A program made the position numbers and the translations under genes. 64,000 bases of DNA from Flavobacteriales bacterium UBA1494 (GTDB lineage: Bacteria; Bacteroidota; Bacteroidia; Flavobacteriales_E; Vicingaceae): assembly GCA_905182175.1 (NCBI GenBank), contig CAJJAT010000013.1:1-64000 (forward strand), written 5' to 3'. The notes below the pieces were generated by a model that made no database searches, was not told where the DNA came from, and saw only the letters and a list, made by a program, of their open reading frames with translations. Below are positions 47,911 through 58,938 of this stretch, piece by piece. Position 1 is the first letter of the stretch; the number at the start of each line of letters is the position of its first letter.

Positions 47911-48864
47911 ATGAGATACTTTTATTTGTCTATTGTAGGAATCGTCCTTTGTTTAAATCCTGTTAAATCTCAACAAACTCATTTCTCTCAATTTTACACC
48001 ACTTCAATGTATCTCAATCCTTCTTTAGCAGGAATTGAAAAAGAATCAAAACTTACATTGAACTACAGAAATCATTGGCCACAAATTCAAAACTCTTTTA
48101 TAACTCAGAATGTTAGCGTTGAGACAAATTTGTCTCGTTTTAATAATGGGTTGGGAGTAAATGTATATCGCGATCAAGCTGGCGATGGAATGTTAACGGT
48201 GACTTCGTTCAGTGGAGTATATGCTCATGAAATAAAACTAAGTAGAGACCTTTATCTCAGAGTTGGTGCTAAATCTGGATTCGTTCAAAAAAATGTCGCT
48301 TGGGACAAATTGGTTTTTGAAGATATGATTGATTCTCGAGGAGGGATCGAATTCAATACACATCAAAAGTTTGGAGAAGCTATTTCTTACATTGATCTAT
48401 CTTCAGGTATGTTTCTCTATTCTGACAAATATTACGGAGGATTTTCTATAAATCATTTAAATCAAGCCCAAGCCGGCTTAATTAACAAGAATGGTAATTC
48501 AAAATTGCAGAGAAACTATACCATTCATGGAGGAGCCAAATTCCTTTTTAATGGCAACAGCGGTTACAGCATATCTCCAAATGTTATATTAAGTAAGCAA
48601 GGTAACTTTACCAAATTTAATGCAGGTGCATATGTTGAAGCAAACTTTCTAGTGCTTGGACTTTGGTATGCGAGCTCTGAAGCTATAGTAATTATTGTTG
48701 GGGTTAAAACTAAGCGTTTTCAAATTGGATATTCTTATGATTTATATTCTTCTAATGTGATTGGTAAAAGTTTAGGGTCTCACGAGATATCTTATGTACA
48801 TAAATTTAAGAATACAAGTGGTAAGACTAAAAGGTATAGAACTAGTTCTTGTCCTAAATTTTAA
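47911..48864 (+). CDS. PorP/SprF family type IX secretion outer-membrane protein
   Basis: A 317-residue barrel protein with a signal peptide and the family start QQTHFSQFYTTSMYLNPSLAGI, NYRNHWP, then regularly spaced amphipathic strands (LGVNVYRDQAGDGMLT, LYLRVGAKSGFVQKNV, YYGGFSINHLNQAQ, FQIGYSYDLYSSNVIG). Family knowledge: PorP/SprF-like proteins are encoded beside type B sorting-domain cargo and are needed to tether or export that specific cargo. It lies 15 bases after the minimal sorting-domain gene, so they form an operon. It ends in a basic tail. Confidence 0.92.
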   Translation: MRYFYLSIVGIVLCLNPVKSQQTHFSQFYTTSMYLNPSLAGIEKESKLTLNYRNHWPQIQNSFITQNVSVETNLSRFNNGLGVNVYRDQAGDGMLTVTSFSGVYAHEIKLSRDLYLRVGAKSGFVQKNVAWDKLVFEDMIDSRGGIEFNTHQKFGEAISYIDLSSGMFLYSDKYYGGFSINHLNQAQAGLINKNGNSKLQRNYTIHGGAKFLFNGNSGYSISPNVILSKQGNFTKFNAGAYVEANFLVLGLWYASSEAIVIIVGVKTKRFQIGYSYDLYSSNVIGKSLGSHEISYVHKFKNTSGKTKRYRTSSCPKF

Positions 48865-49454
48865 TATTTACCGCAAAGCATTGCACAATAAAGGTACATA
48901 CTGATCGCCATCACCTAATATTTATAACAGAAACTTCTCTTTTTGTATTTAGGGGTATCGACAAATCAAAAATATTTCGTTGCATCCTTTTCATAGTGTA
49001 AAAGTTAGCGTTTACGCAGATGAAAGTTAAGTTGGTGTTTTCTTCCGAATAAAATATATATTGTTGAAATATAAACACCTGATAAATAATTCGGAATGAT
49101 AGGAGATATTAAAAATAATTTATTTGGTACAACGTAAAATCAATCACAACCAGGAATAAAGAATCAAATGGGTATAGGCTAATTTTTAGCTACTTTTAAG
49201 GATCTTGTAGAAAAATAGAGTTTAAAAATTTAGGTTGAAAATGAACTAGGAATTGGAATTGATTTTTTTTTACTAAAACGACTAAAATTATTTTAAAGTG
49301 TAAAACTATAGTGGGATTCACATTTTATTGTGCAAAGAAATACAAGGTGTTTTTTAATGGAGTGCTTCATTTGGGAAATGAATAAATTTACCACCTTGTT
49401 TAATATATTTGTTTAAGGTGGAAGTAGTTTTAGCTTCTAGCTCATATTTTTTTC
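48865..49454. other. Non-coding AT-rich region
   Basis: No convincing gene on either strand. CCACCTT at 49391-49397 can pair with AAGGTGG at 49415-49421 over a 17-base AT-rich loop; its role is unknown. The region follows the PorP/SprF gene and precedes the end of a dead ice-binding-like gene. Confidence 0.6.
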
Positions 49455-51360
49455 CTATTCGGTAAAAAAGAATTTTTTAGTTACCATTAAATAAGAGTAC
49501 AGAATTAAATTAACAAAATACAGTTCACTTGATAAGTTTTCGAAATAGAAAGTAAATGTTTGTCCGGAAATATTCTGCATTTGTTTTACATCCCGACATG
49601 TGAGTTTTAAACCATAAATTTTGAGTTTTTTAAATTATTATTTGCACGAAAAACTGTTTTACCTAAAAATGGATTTGGGTAGATTTCTAAATTAAAATTA
49701 CCTAATCCATTAAACATTTCTGAAACTATATCAGAGTAGCCGGTTTTTCCATCATAATCAATTTGCTTTAAACGATGCTAAGACTAACCCTTTAGCGGGG
49801 AATCATCAATCGTAGAATAGTTCTTGACGTGCGAGCTGTTTCCTGATTAATTTATTTTAAATAGGGAAGAAAAACTAATGCCATCCGCTCTGCGCTCAAC
49901 AGTAAAGTAGTCGTTCTTAATTTCAGCCGTGGTAACCCAATCAAGCCGGACATATGAATTTTTTGCCTCAGCAATAAAACTTAACAACTCGGTAGGTAAT
50001 GTCGCAGTCTGAGTAGCGTTATAGCAAAGTGGGTCATTGAAAATTACTCTAGAGCGAAATCCAACTACTCCCGCTGTTAACAGCATCTTTCCCTCTACAA
50101 ATACAACAGCCTACATACCTCAAGCACATCCATGCGCAAGAATAATACCTTTTATAACGCTAAAAGTTTCAATGGTTGTGGTCCTGCTCGCAACTCCTCC
50201 TCCGGAAAGTCAAATTACATTGCTGCGATGCGCTCCATTAGTGAAAATTACTTTTGATTGTGCAGCTACAGAAAATGCTCCTGCAAATTTAAAAACAAAT
50301 ATTGCACCGAGGTTCTTTTGAGTGTCTTGTAATATTCCCTCCTAAGGATGCTGATCCTGAGATAAAATACACACCTTCAGTCAGGGTTTCTCCAAATCCA
50401 AATCTTGGTGCATGTGTACTAACCGTATTTGGTAAGAGCATCAATTTATTGTAAGCATTGTCTAAGCACGTTTTCGCTTGTACTGAAATTGCATCTGCAG
50501 CATGATTTGATCTCACAATAATTGATGAACCGAATCCACTTATTGAGCAGGAATTTGAACCAATATTACCAACAATACATGGTGTTGCAGTGTCTGTAAC
50601 AGTATCTGCACCGGCAAAAAAGCGAAAAATCACCAGTACTTCAAAAAACATCCATGGCAGCAGCCGGATCGCTAACACTTCTGCATGGTATTGCAATGGT
50701 ATTATTGCTTTTAGCTGCGATATCTACGCCAGCTGCTCCTACTGTTAGCTCTCTTCCTGTGAAATGCATTCGCCCTTCTAAACCGCAATTTGTAGCATGG
50801 GAAATTGCCCCCATGTGAAAATAAAGGGCCCTTTAAAATGCTTCCAGCTCCCACTGAAATGGCACCTTTGGTAATCCAATAAACATTAGCGGTTCGTGTT
50901 TCATTTATTAAAATAACTCTTGACGTTGCACCTATTGTAATTGCTCCAAGGTATTTAATTATAAATACAGCATCTGTATTTCCTCCCTCGTTAAGAGTAA
51001 TTGATCCTACTACAGAGCCAGTGCCCACTATAGAATAAATTCCTAGACTAATCTTTTCACCTGTTCCAAAAGCTGCAGCATGTGTGCCGAGATGAGCAAC
51101 AAAAATATCGTTTATATGAAAATATAATATCATTATATTCACTCTTGCTTAAAGTGTTGTTGCATTACTGTCGTGGACGGTGCCGGTAAAATTTGGCGTT
51201 ATAAACTCTGTTATTACGCCACTATTTGTTTCAATATCGCTGGGAAATATGCCTGAATTTGTTTAGGCCCTCTATCCGGTGAATACCTCAAAAGTTGAAA
51301 TTATAAAGTTTCCCGTCGCATTACTATACATTCCCAAAGTCCAAACAGATTTTTTGTTTA
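49455..51360 (-). pseudogene. Degraded ice-binding-like (DUF3494) T9SS protein, copy A
   Basis: Read on the minus strand, fragments trace two DUF3494 domains. The first includes DSNATTL, HAAAFGTGEKISLGIYSIVG, SITLNEGGNTDAVFIIKYLG and NVYWITKGAISVGAGS (51142-50711). The second includes TPCIVGNIGSN and FGFGETLTEGVYFISGSASLGG (50696-50289) and then, shifted, GAIFVFKFAGAFSVAAQSKV. The linker LPTELLSFIAEAKNSYVRLDWVTTAEIKNDYFTVERRADG (50086-49847) and a type A sorting domain (LEIYPNPFLGKTVF, ISGQTFTFYFENL, YFVNL, VTKKFFFTE) end at TAG 49455. Several frameshifts and stops make it non-functional. Confidence 0.85.
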
Positions 51361-51622
51361 ATATCTTGGAGGAACTTTACGAGTTGATTTAAAGAGGAGA
51401 TTAGATGAATAGCAGGCGGCTTTTTTTATTCTATCTTTTATGCAATAAATGGGGCTAAATAGACAGAAAAGAGGATATTCGTTTCTTTGTTTCAATAAAT
51501 TCTGTTGCAAGTATACTTTACCACATCTTCTAGATGATGCTTTATAGATTTCTATAACTAATATTAAAAAAATCACGAATGGTTGTAGGTAGTTAAAACG
51601 TTGTAGGAAGATAATGGAGGTG

Positions 51623-52972
51623 TTATTGAACCTTGGTTATCGATAGTATTCTATTGCCAATAGATATTCTACCATCATCAGAAGTCTGTGAATCTATTTT
51701 CCATCTAACTTCAATAGACCTCCCGGCTATTACGTTTGCAAAACCTTGTAAATGAATCACAGATCGGTTGTAAAATGATCTGCTAGAGTTTGGTATTAAT
51801 ACCCCATCTCCATAAAGACTGAAAGTTCCTTTATGATAAATATCGACCTGTGAAGTTGTTGATCCTGCTTGATATATTGTTCCGTTAACAGTGCAACCTA
51901 CGGCAGTAAAACCAGTAATAGCTCCTAAATCAGTGCCGATATTCCCATTATAAGTGGAGGCTCCTGTGTTTGCTACTCCTCCAGCACCTGTAAATATCAA
52001 AAAATTTGACAAGGATCTTAAATTGATAAAGGAAGGATTTGCAGTAGTCGAAATTGTACCTGGTCCGAAAGAAACAGCACCGGCTTTGGTTAACAAAGGC
52101 CCGGACAAAATACAAGAAGTTCCTACAGCAATTGCTGCACTATTGGAAAATATAGTTCCTTGAATGGTAGTTGACGCCCCTAAACCTACGGCATCTTGTG
52201 CCAGCCAAAAAACATTATGATCTGCAGCACCGTTTATTAATGTAACTGTAACTCCTGCCGCGGTATTAAATGCTGCAGTTGCTCTTATAACAAATAAAGC
52301 GTCAGGATCACCACCTCCATCTAAAGTAAGAGCGCCTGCAATAGATACAGCTCCTGTTAATGCGTAAACTCCTGGCACAAGAGTTTCTCCACTCCCAAAA
52401 GTAACGGGATGCGTTGTGTTGGTTGCCGGTATAGCAATTATATCATTATAAATGGAATCTAAATCCAATTTTGCAGTGGTTGTGTTAAAGCCGGTTGTGA
52501 TAACTGCGTCAGGTACGTCACATTCACCATTAAAAGTGACCATATAAGTTCCATCGCCTGCAATGAGTGACATCCCCGGCACTAGTGTATCTGATGTTGA
52601 GTTAGCTGTGGTATCTCCGCCTTCACTAACAGTGTCGTAATCATAGTCTTTAGTACCAAAGGCAATCCATGCTGTGCCATCCCAATAATAGTATCCTGGC
52701 GATACACTGTTGGGAGCAACTCCTGCAGTAGCTTTATTGTAAACTAAAAGCGAAGTCGCAGGCGTGGTAACAGGCAATGCACTGTTTGTTGCGGTAAGAT
52801 CAATACGGGGAATAAGTAAGCCCTTATTGTTGCTTGGAGAGGCATCAATATCCAACATTGAGGACGAATTAGGTACTGCTCCTGTATTACTAATACCTAT
52901 GTTTTGGGCTGAAGCTCCATTAATAATAAAGGTTAGTGCAATCAAAGTAAAAAGGGGGGTATAATTTGTCAT
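51623..52972 (-). CDS. Secreted ice-binding-like (DUF3494) protein
   Basis: A 449-residue protein with a signal peptide (cleavage after ASAQ, near 23). The N-terminal region is of the surface/tail-fibre type (GISNTGAVPNSSSMLDIDAS, GLLIPRIDL, YYYWDGTAWIAF). A DUF3494 domain lies at about 130-320 (FGSGETLVPGVYALTGAVSIAG, LTLDGGGDPDALFVIRATA, NVFWLAQDAVGLGASTTIQGTIFS). A partial second copy follows (FLIFTGAGGVANTG, GNIGTDLGAITGF), then a C-terminal beta region. DUF3494 proteins bind ice, but other binding roles exist. It has no T9SS sorting domain and overlaps the preceding gene by ATGA. Confidence 0.85.
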   Translation of the reverse strand: MTNYTPLFTLIALTFIINGASAQNIGISNTGAVPNSSSMLDIDASPSNNKGLLIPRIDLTATNSALPVTTPATSLLVYNKATAGVAPNSVSPGYYYWDGTAWIAFGTKDYDYDTVSEGGDTTANSTSDTLVPGMSLIAGDGTYMVTFNGECDVPDAVITTGFNTTTAKLDLDSIYNDIIAIPATNTTHPVTFGSGETLVPGVYALTGAVSIAGALTLDGGGDPDALFVIRATAAFNTAAGVTVTLINGAADHNVFWLAQDAVGLGASTTIQGTIFSNSAAIAVGTSCILSGPLLTKAGAVSFGPGTISTTANPSFINLRSLSNFLIFTGAGGVANTGASTYNGNIGTDLGAITGFTAVGCTVNGTIYQAGSTTSQVDIYHKGTFSLYGDGVLIPNSSRSFYNRSVIHLQGFANVIAGRSIEVRWKIDSQTSDDGRISIGNRILSITKVQ

Positions 52973-54306
52973 GGATTATTTATTATTATTTTGTGTGTGA
53001 TTTTTTTTTCAGAAGTTCTTATGACAACCATGCAAACTCCGTCCGGCTGTTTTAACCCTTCGAATGCAATTTGATTTTTTCCGGCAAAGGATACAATGGC
53101 TTTACTCGCAATTAAGATGCCCAATGCATTGTATAGAGCAACAGAGAATTTTAAAGGAGTGTCAGTTGCAATAAATACCTTAATATTTTGCTCATCAGGA
53201 TTGAAATAAGCGTATGTACTTAGGTGTTTTATGTTATAATTGCATTCTCCAAAGACAATTACCTTTGAGGTGGTCTTGGTGCCATTAAGATCTGTCTGTT
53301 TTAAGCGATAATATGACCATCCCTTTAAAGGGCTAAAGTCAATTGTTGAGTACTTTAAAGTTGTTGTACTATTTCCTGCACCATCAATTCTTGATATTGA
53401 AGTGAAATTAATTCCATCAGCAGAACGCTCAACATTAAAGTAGTCATTGTTAATTTCAAGAGCAGTAACCCACTTTATTTTGATGGTTTCGTTCAAACAT
53501 TCTCCCGTAAAGGTTAAGAGAGATATTGGTAATGGCATAGACTCGTCGACAAGTGCCCACCATTTAGACCTGCCCAATAAAACCTCAGATTGTGAAGTAA
53601 CTGTGACATTGTTAAAAGCAATATCTGCTGTTCCTAAAGGATCTAATGGGAGCCAGTTTGCGGCTGTATTGTCCCAATATTGTGCACGTAAGTTTTCTTC
53701 TGCAATTGTGTTGCCCGTGATGGTAGCGTCCCATTCTGCAGTGGCATAACTGAAAATAAGGTCTGATAAATTAGGTCTGGTTGCAAAAGAAGCGTCCGTA
53801 GCATCTATTTGAAAAAAACGATCTACTCCAAATGCCGAGTTATCATTTCCTGAGCCAAGATAATTCGTAGGAAACATAGTTTGAGGTACAACTGTGCCTG
53901 CAGTTGGCAGGCTTGCACTGTTAACCCCTGATCGAAATGTACTGAAAATGAGACTTCCATTACCTACAGCGTCCGATGTTGTAAAAGTTAAGGGTAGATC
54001 GAGCGTTATGCCAAGACCAAAAGGAACAGTAAATGTAGCAGCAGTATTGCCAACTTTCCATTTCACCCGATTGTTGCCGATAGTGCCTTCTGAGATTATC
54101 CAACCAGTATTGCCAATTCTAGTAATGGCATCATTTGAAACATTATCTATGACTAAGAAAGATCCCCTATTTATGTTGATAAAACTTGCATTATTAATGA
54201 CAATACGAGCTTGAGAGTTCGCACTATGATTACTTACCCCTAAAAAAAGAAGAAACAAGTAATATAAAGTACTGGAATTTAAACAATTATGTATATTTTT
54301 CCTCAT
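52969..54306 (-). CDS. T9SS type A cargo protein adjacent to the ice-binding-like gene
   Basis: From the ATG at 54306 (445 residues): signal peptide ending NSQ, a beta-rich N-terminal part of about 250 residues (SFININRGSFLVIDNVSND, VKWKVGNTAATFTVPFG, FFQIDATDAS), then the linker LPISLLTFTGECLNETIKIKWVTALEINNDYFNVERSADGINF that is common before T9SS tails. The C-terminal domain reads SVALYNALGILIASK and ends KKITHKIIINNP, a somewhat atypical type A signal. The start 14 codons further upstream lacks a good signal peptide. The linker is close in sequence to that in both dead DUF3494 genes nearby. It is the first gene of the pair. Confidence 0.82.
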   Translation of the reverse strand: MRKNIHNCLNSSTLYYLFLLFLGVSNHSANSQARIVINNASFININRGSFLVIDNVSNDAITRIGNTGWIISEGTIGNNRVKWKVGNTAATFTVPFGLGITLDLPLTFTTSDAVGNGSLIFSTFRSGVNSASLPTAGTVVPQTMFPTNYLGSGNDNSAFGVDRFFQIDATDASFATRPNLSDLIFSYATAEWDATITGNTIAEENLRAQYWDNTAANWLPLDPLGTADIAFNNVTVTSQSEVLLGRSKWWALVDESMPLPISLLTFTGECLNETIKIKWVTALEINNDYFNVERSADGINFTSISRIDGAGNSTTTLKYSTIDFSPLKGWSYYRLKQTDLNGTKTTSKVIVFGECNYNIKHLSTYAYFNPDEQNIKVFIATDTPLKFSVALYNALGILIASKAIVSFAGKNQIAFEGLKQPDGVCMVVIRTSEKKITHKIIINNP

Positions 54307-54348
54307 TAGGAGGTAGAACATTAAAGCGATTAGATATACTTCTTTCAT

Positions 54349-55224
54349 TGTGTCGTGTTCGTGTATTTTGACCTTTGCAAATGGAATGCCGGTTCACCCG
54401 AAATACACTTAAAAGTCTATTTTTAATCATCTTATGATTTCACCTTACTTGAATTTATACCTAAAAATGGACAGTTATTCCAGATTATGGAATTATTTCC
54501 AGTAAAATAGACGGAGTACGTTTTTTGGGAGAGAAAATTATATCAGTCTATCTCTTGTAGCGCTTTTTTTTGTAGATGAGCTACCAAGTTTTCTACTGAT
54601 TAAAAGAAAATATTTTGTTTTTCTTAAAATAGGGAAAATACAAGCCAAAGGTTATATCCATAGCTGGTTATAGCGTTCGTTACCTAATACTAAAGTTAAT
54701 AATTAGTGATAATTCATGTGCCTCAGGTATTTTGAGTGCGTGGATACAGAATTATAGCATTTGAACAAATAATTATTAAGCTCTAATGTTTCACTTTTAG
54801 AAGTCGTGCAGCGGTTGTGCCTTTTGGAATAGGTTACAATCGTTTTTGCGTGAGGAATGTTTAGCTGTTGCATGAAATGCGGTCATAGTATAAATCAAGC
54901 ACGCAAATCCTTGATTCAAAAGGTTTTAGAATGATCCTTTATGATAATAAGTAAAGTAGAAAATATTTTTGATCAAATTATTTGATTGTTTGCAACGGTT
55001 GGTCAAATAATGGAAGTACGAAGGATCATTTTTTTTCAATAGTCTATTTATTATTACAAGCATGTTATATTTCTGTAGTAAATTAAGAGTTAGGTTAAAG
55101 ATAGATAAAGTTTAAATTTTTGATAGCATTATTTTATATTCTTAAGGCCTTATGAGAAGAATAAGAAGTGTGTTGTTCCTGCTAAAATCAAGGACTCTTT
55201 TTAGTGGGTGTTTGTTCTACTAAT
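54349..55224. other. Non-coding region between the ice-binding locus and an IS remnant
   Basis: No open frame of credible composition and no clear family. The AT-rich sequence upstream of 54306 must contain the promoter of the two-gene ice-binding locus, but no unambiguous TAnnTTTG box was found. Confidence 0.55.
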
Positions 55225-56110
55225 GTTTCCAATCATAATTGCATCGTTAAAAATATTTTTTGCACTTACGGTATAATGTGTTCTTTTTGTTTATAACAAG
55301 CTAATATAATCACTTAGACAATATTTTAATTGCTCGGCTGAAGTGAATTAATAGTTACAGATACTCTCGTGTTTTATTGTTCTAAAAAGGCTCTTAGCGG
55401 CTGTGTTATCGAAACAGTTTTCTTCTTTACCCATGTTTTGCGTTACTTTCATATTTTATCGTAAACAGATAACGCTTTATTCGAAGCCTTTAGAACTCCT
55501 TGATTTTAGTAAAACAGAAAACCAACCTTTGCTTTTGTTAAATTCATTGCTGAAAGCCATGAATGGCCAATTCTATTCTTTGCTTTCACATCTTTACTCG
55601 ATGTCGAATAAACTAACCTTTTGTTCGCGAAGGCAATTATCGTTGCAAACCCCGGCCATTCAACGTTTACTTTGATGTATGTAATGTCTAATGCCCATTT
55701 TACAACAATTTCCTTTCTTCAGTTTATCTATCTAAAACGTAATTAGTGATCGAATAAGAGCAATTTGAGTCTATTATAATTACAAGTGTCTTCTGTAAAA
55801 CATATTTTAACTTTAGTTCTTTTATTTAAATAGTAACCTAGGACCGCAGATATAAATTGTCTATTCGTAGTGTATTTTGAATAAGTAAACTACAGGTATC
55901 TAAGTATTATGCGTCAACGACTAATTACACCGTCTTTTACACTATACTCCCCGTAAATAAATCTAGCACTTTTGCCTGCTTAAAGCAACTCAACGATACT
56001 AGTTTTAAATTCTTTTTGCAAAAAGTCTTTCTATAACTATAAATATATAGTTGCAGCCCATATAACGCAATTATCAATACTAAATACTTCAGTGTCTTAA
56101 ATAGACACTC
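55225..56110 (-). mobile_element. Degenerate IS3-family insertion sequence
   Basis: On the minus strand an orfA-like helix-turn-helix remnant (EFKTSIVELL, AGKSARFIYGEYSVKDGVIS) lies around 56030-55910. An orfB integrase-core remnant follows: KWALDITYIKV, then FATIIAFANKRLVYSTSS near 55720-55590. The catalytic-end signature GKEENCFDNTAAKSLFRTIKHE (compare the usual GNCxDNAxAESFFxTLK) lies near 55440-55370, then SAEQLKYCLSDYI and a KRTH-like end. The middle of orfB is missing and stops are frequent. GTGTC-type sequences near 56090-56103 may be a former end. Non-functional. Confidence 0.75.
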
Positions 56111-56457
56111 AAATTTGAAACAATAGCGATTTATTGTGGTTGATATCGCTAAAATAGATTAACAAACGAAATATATTAAAGTAAGAACCCAATAGCGGAT
56201 GAAGTATATTGCTTTACTTGGTATGAGCTGGTATTTTTCGAATTTTGTGTTTAGTGTTTTGCCAGACTGACCGTTCAGAGAGAATCTCTATTGAAAAGCA
56301 CAGAAATAAAATCTAACCACTTTGATTAGTAGAATAATGGTGTAAGTAATGTTTCAAAAACGGCACCTAACTATATAAATGAATAGTAGCTTTTCATTTG
56401 TACGATTATAGTAACGTATCAAATTTAGTTGCAATAGTTAATCGTTTTTCTAATGTA
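56111..56457. other. Non-coding region
   Basis: Nothing recognisable on either strand between the IS remnant and the end of the second dead ice-binding-like gene. Confidence 0.5.
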
Positions 56458-58367
56458 TTAGTCCCAAATAAATAATTTGTTGGTTGTTATAACACTGCTT
56501 TCTTGAATCAATTTAAAAAAGTACACACGCCCAGTTAAATCATTGCAATGCAGAGTAAACATTTGTACAGGCATTTACCGAATTTTTTTTACCGTCTGCC
56601 CATATGAATTGGATTTTGTCAACTTTGAGCTGTTAAAATATTCAGCGGTATGGAAAATTGTTTTGACTGAAAAAGGATTTACGTAGACAGTCAGATTATG
56701 ATCATTTAGCTTCTTGAATCTTTCAGTTAAAAATCTAGAATAGCCGGTTTGCTCATTGTAATCAGTTTGTTTTAGAGGATAATAAGCCCGTCTATTTAAA
56801 GGTCTATGGTTAAATGTTATATAGCTAAATTTTTGCGTGCTATTCCCGGTACGATTTACCTTAATAATTGAATTGAAATCAACTCCATCAACAGAGCGTT
56901 CAATAGGAAAGTAGTCATTATTAATTTCGGCAGTAGTAATCTCATTTAGCAGGATAGTTAACTCTTTTAATGTAGAGGTAAAATGAAGTATATAAATGGT
57001 TTAAGAATAAAAATTAGAACTGTTAAAGCAAAGGGGATCATTATAAAATACGCCCGTACTAAATCCGATTCCTCCACTCGTAAAAAGCATTCTTCACTTT
57101 ATATTCGTCCTTGCCGCTGCGCTGCACACTCCATCATGAGAAAATAGTGTTCTTTTAATATAACGATAAGCTTCAACACTAGCTGCACCTGAAGCAGGTC
57201 CTGCTGATATAAGCCAAATAGCAGTACAACGCTGGGTTCTATTTTGAAGGTTACTAATGACGAGGCTGCGACAGAAAATGCTCCTTTACACTTAAAATAA
57301 ACACAGCATCCGCGTCTCCTTCTCTATCAAGAAAAATTGTTCTGCCCGATGAACCTGCGGAATCAATGTAGTATATCCTTTGGTGTTAAGGTTTCACCTG
57401 ATTCAAAAGCTGGAGGATGTGTAAATACAGCATTTGGGATAACCGTAAGAAGCGTATAGGCAGCATTTAAATCTACTTTAGCTTGCAACCTTATGGCATT
57501 CTTATTGTAAAAAGACCCAACAATTGTTCAAGTTTCAAAACTACTAATGGTTCCTTCGCTTGTGCCAATGTCTCCAATAAATCCCGATGAAGCAGCGTTT
57601 GCGATGGCTACAGCGCTAGTAAAAAGACCAAAACTTTTAGCACTATCAAAAAAATCAACAACTAGAGCGGGATGGCAACCACCAACGCAATAAAATTTAA
57701 TGTTGATTGGACCTGAAGTGACAATAGAAATGCATTCATCGTCAATAGATATAGCACTTTTTGAGGTAAGCATTCTTCCTTCTATCTACAATTTACGCTT
57801 GTTGTAATAGCAACGGGATGAGCAAATAAAGTTCTTTTTATTAGACTTCTTGCTTTCACAGAAATAGTGACTTTAGCCATTCAGAAAATGTTACAAGCTA
57901 GAGTTCCGTTACTCAGAACAGCCTGCGATCCTCAATCGAACGTTAGGGCTCCAGCAAATTTTATTGTGAGTACAACATCAGGGTTTCCTTTCCCGACAAG
58001 AGTAAGCGTTCTATTTGCTGCACCTGTGCTGCTTATTTAATAAACGCCTTGACTTATGGTTTCATTAAATCCAAAAGTTGGAGAATGTTTGCAATGGTCG
58101 GTTGGTAACAAAAATATTGCTGAGGTGAATATACACTCTTAGTAAATCTATTCTGGCAAAATTGGTTGTAACGTCAGTATTGTATTTGGCTCCATTATAA
58201 ATGCTAGTTATTTGACCAACAATTTTACTTGCATCTCCTGTAAATTGTTGTGTATTTGAAAACGCTCCGGTTCCAGTGCAAGCTCCAAAAGAAGAAAGAG
58301 TTTTTAATTGAAGCTTTTGACAATAGATTAGACTTTGTAAAATTAAAAGCAATCCACCTTTAACCAT
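56458..58367 (-). pseudogene. Degraded ice-binding-like (DUF3494) T9SS protein, copy B
   Basis: A signal peptide (MVKGGLLLILQSLIYC) begins at 58367. The first DUF3494 domain is traceable through GTGAFSNTQQFTGDASKIVGQITS, GNPDVVLTIKFAGAL and FAHPVAITT. The second runs through LFTSAVAIANAASSGFIGDIGTS (57773-57528), LQAKVDLNAAYTLLTVIPNAVFTHPP and ESGETLTP. The linker TTAEINNDYFPIERSVDGVDF and a type A sorting domain (LTVYVNPFSVKTIF, GRVYFFKLIQESSVITTNKLF) end at TAA 56458-56460. At least five frame changes or stops occur. The architecture equals that of copy A, so the two are paralogues. Confidence 0.85.
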
Positions 58368-58938
58368 GTTTTGATTAGCCGCTCCATGTTAATTAACTAT
58401 TAGATGCCAAAATAATCTCAAAGCTTGAATAGATTTCAAAAACATTCAACTTCCTAATGTGCATTCAGGATTTTCCAATGTTTTCAAAAATTTATAAATT
58501 ATATAAATACTGGAGATTGATTTCATAATGAAAACGAAGTGGAAAATATTTGTGCTTTTTTGTATATCTAAAATTCAATTAAATAAGCAGAATTTCAGTT
58601 GATTTAAGCTGCTTCTTAAAAAGAGAAAAGTAGAAGAGTTTCTTTAAGGTTTGTTGCAATTTCCAAACAAAAAAATGATTGCGGTGAGCTATTAATTCCA
58701 TATATATTGAAACATTGTTTCCCTAAAAATAGAAAAAATAAAATTGTTTCTCGAGGGTATTCTCATAGCGCACATTAATTGGTATAATTCTCGATTTTTT
58801 TGTAAAAAATAAACCTAGATCAATGTAGGTTTAAACATTTCGGGTATTAATTCGCAGGCAGCATATTTAGTAAAAAACCAATGTCTAAGGTTATCGAAAA
58901 TTGGAGTGGCTATTTAAATAGGTGTAAGGGTTGGAAAA
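58368..58938. other. Non-coding AT-rich region
   Basis: No gene, RNA or terminator recognised. It separates dead copy B from the small repeat-bearing secreted protein; the promoter of copy B would have been here. Confidence 0.55.

Noticed and set aside
49391-49421. CCACCTT/AAGGTGG hairpin as a terminator or riboswitch
   Set aside because: It has no T-run directly after it, no adjacent gene end within a useful distance, and no riboswitch-like conserved core.
50711-51142. Treating this open frame as a separate intact gene
   Set aside because: It contains only the middle of a DUF3494 domain and has no signal peptide. The sequence continues on both sides in other frames, so it is part of a pseudogene.
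51358-51576. Minus-strand open frame of 72 codons
   Set aside because: The composition is basic and irregular, with no family, signal peptide or conservation clue. It sits in the gap between two DUF3494 loci.
55403-55675. Plus-strand open frame of 90 codons
   Set aside because: It is antisense to the recognisable IS3 transposase remnant; its protein shows no family features.
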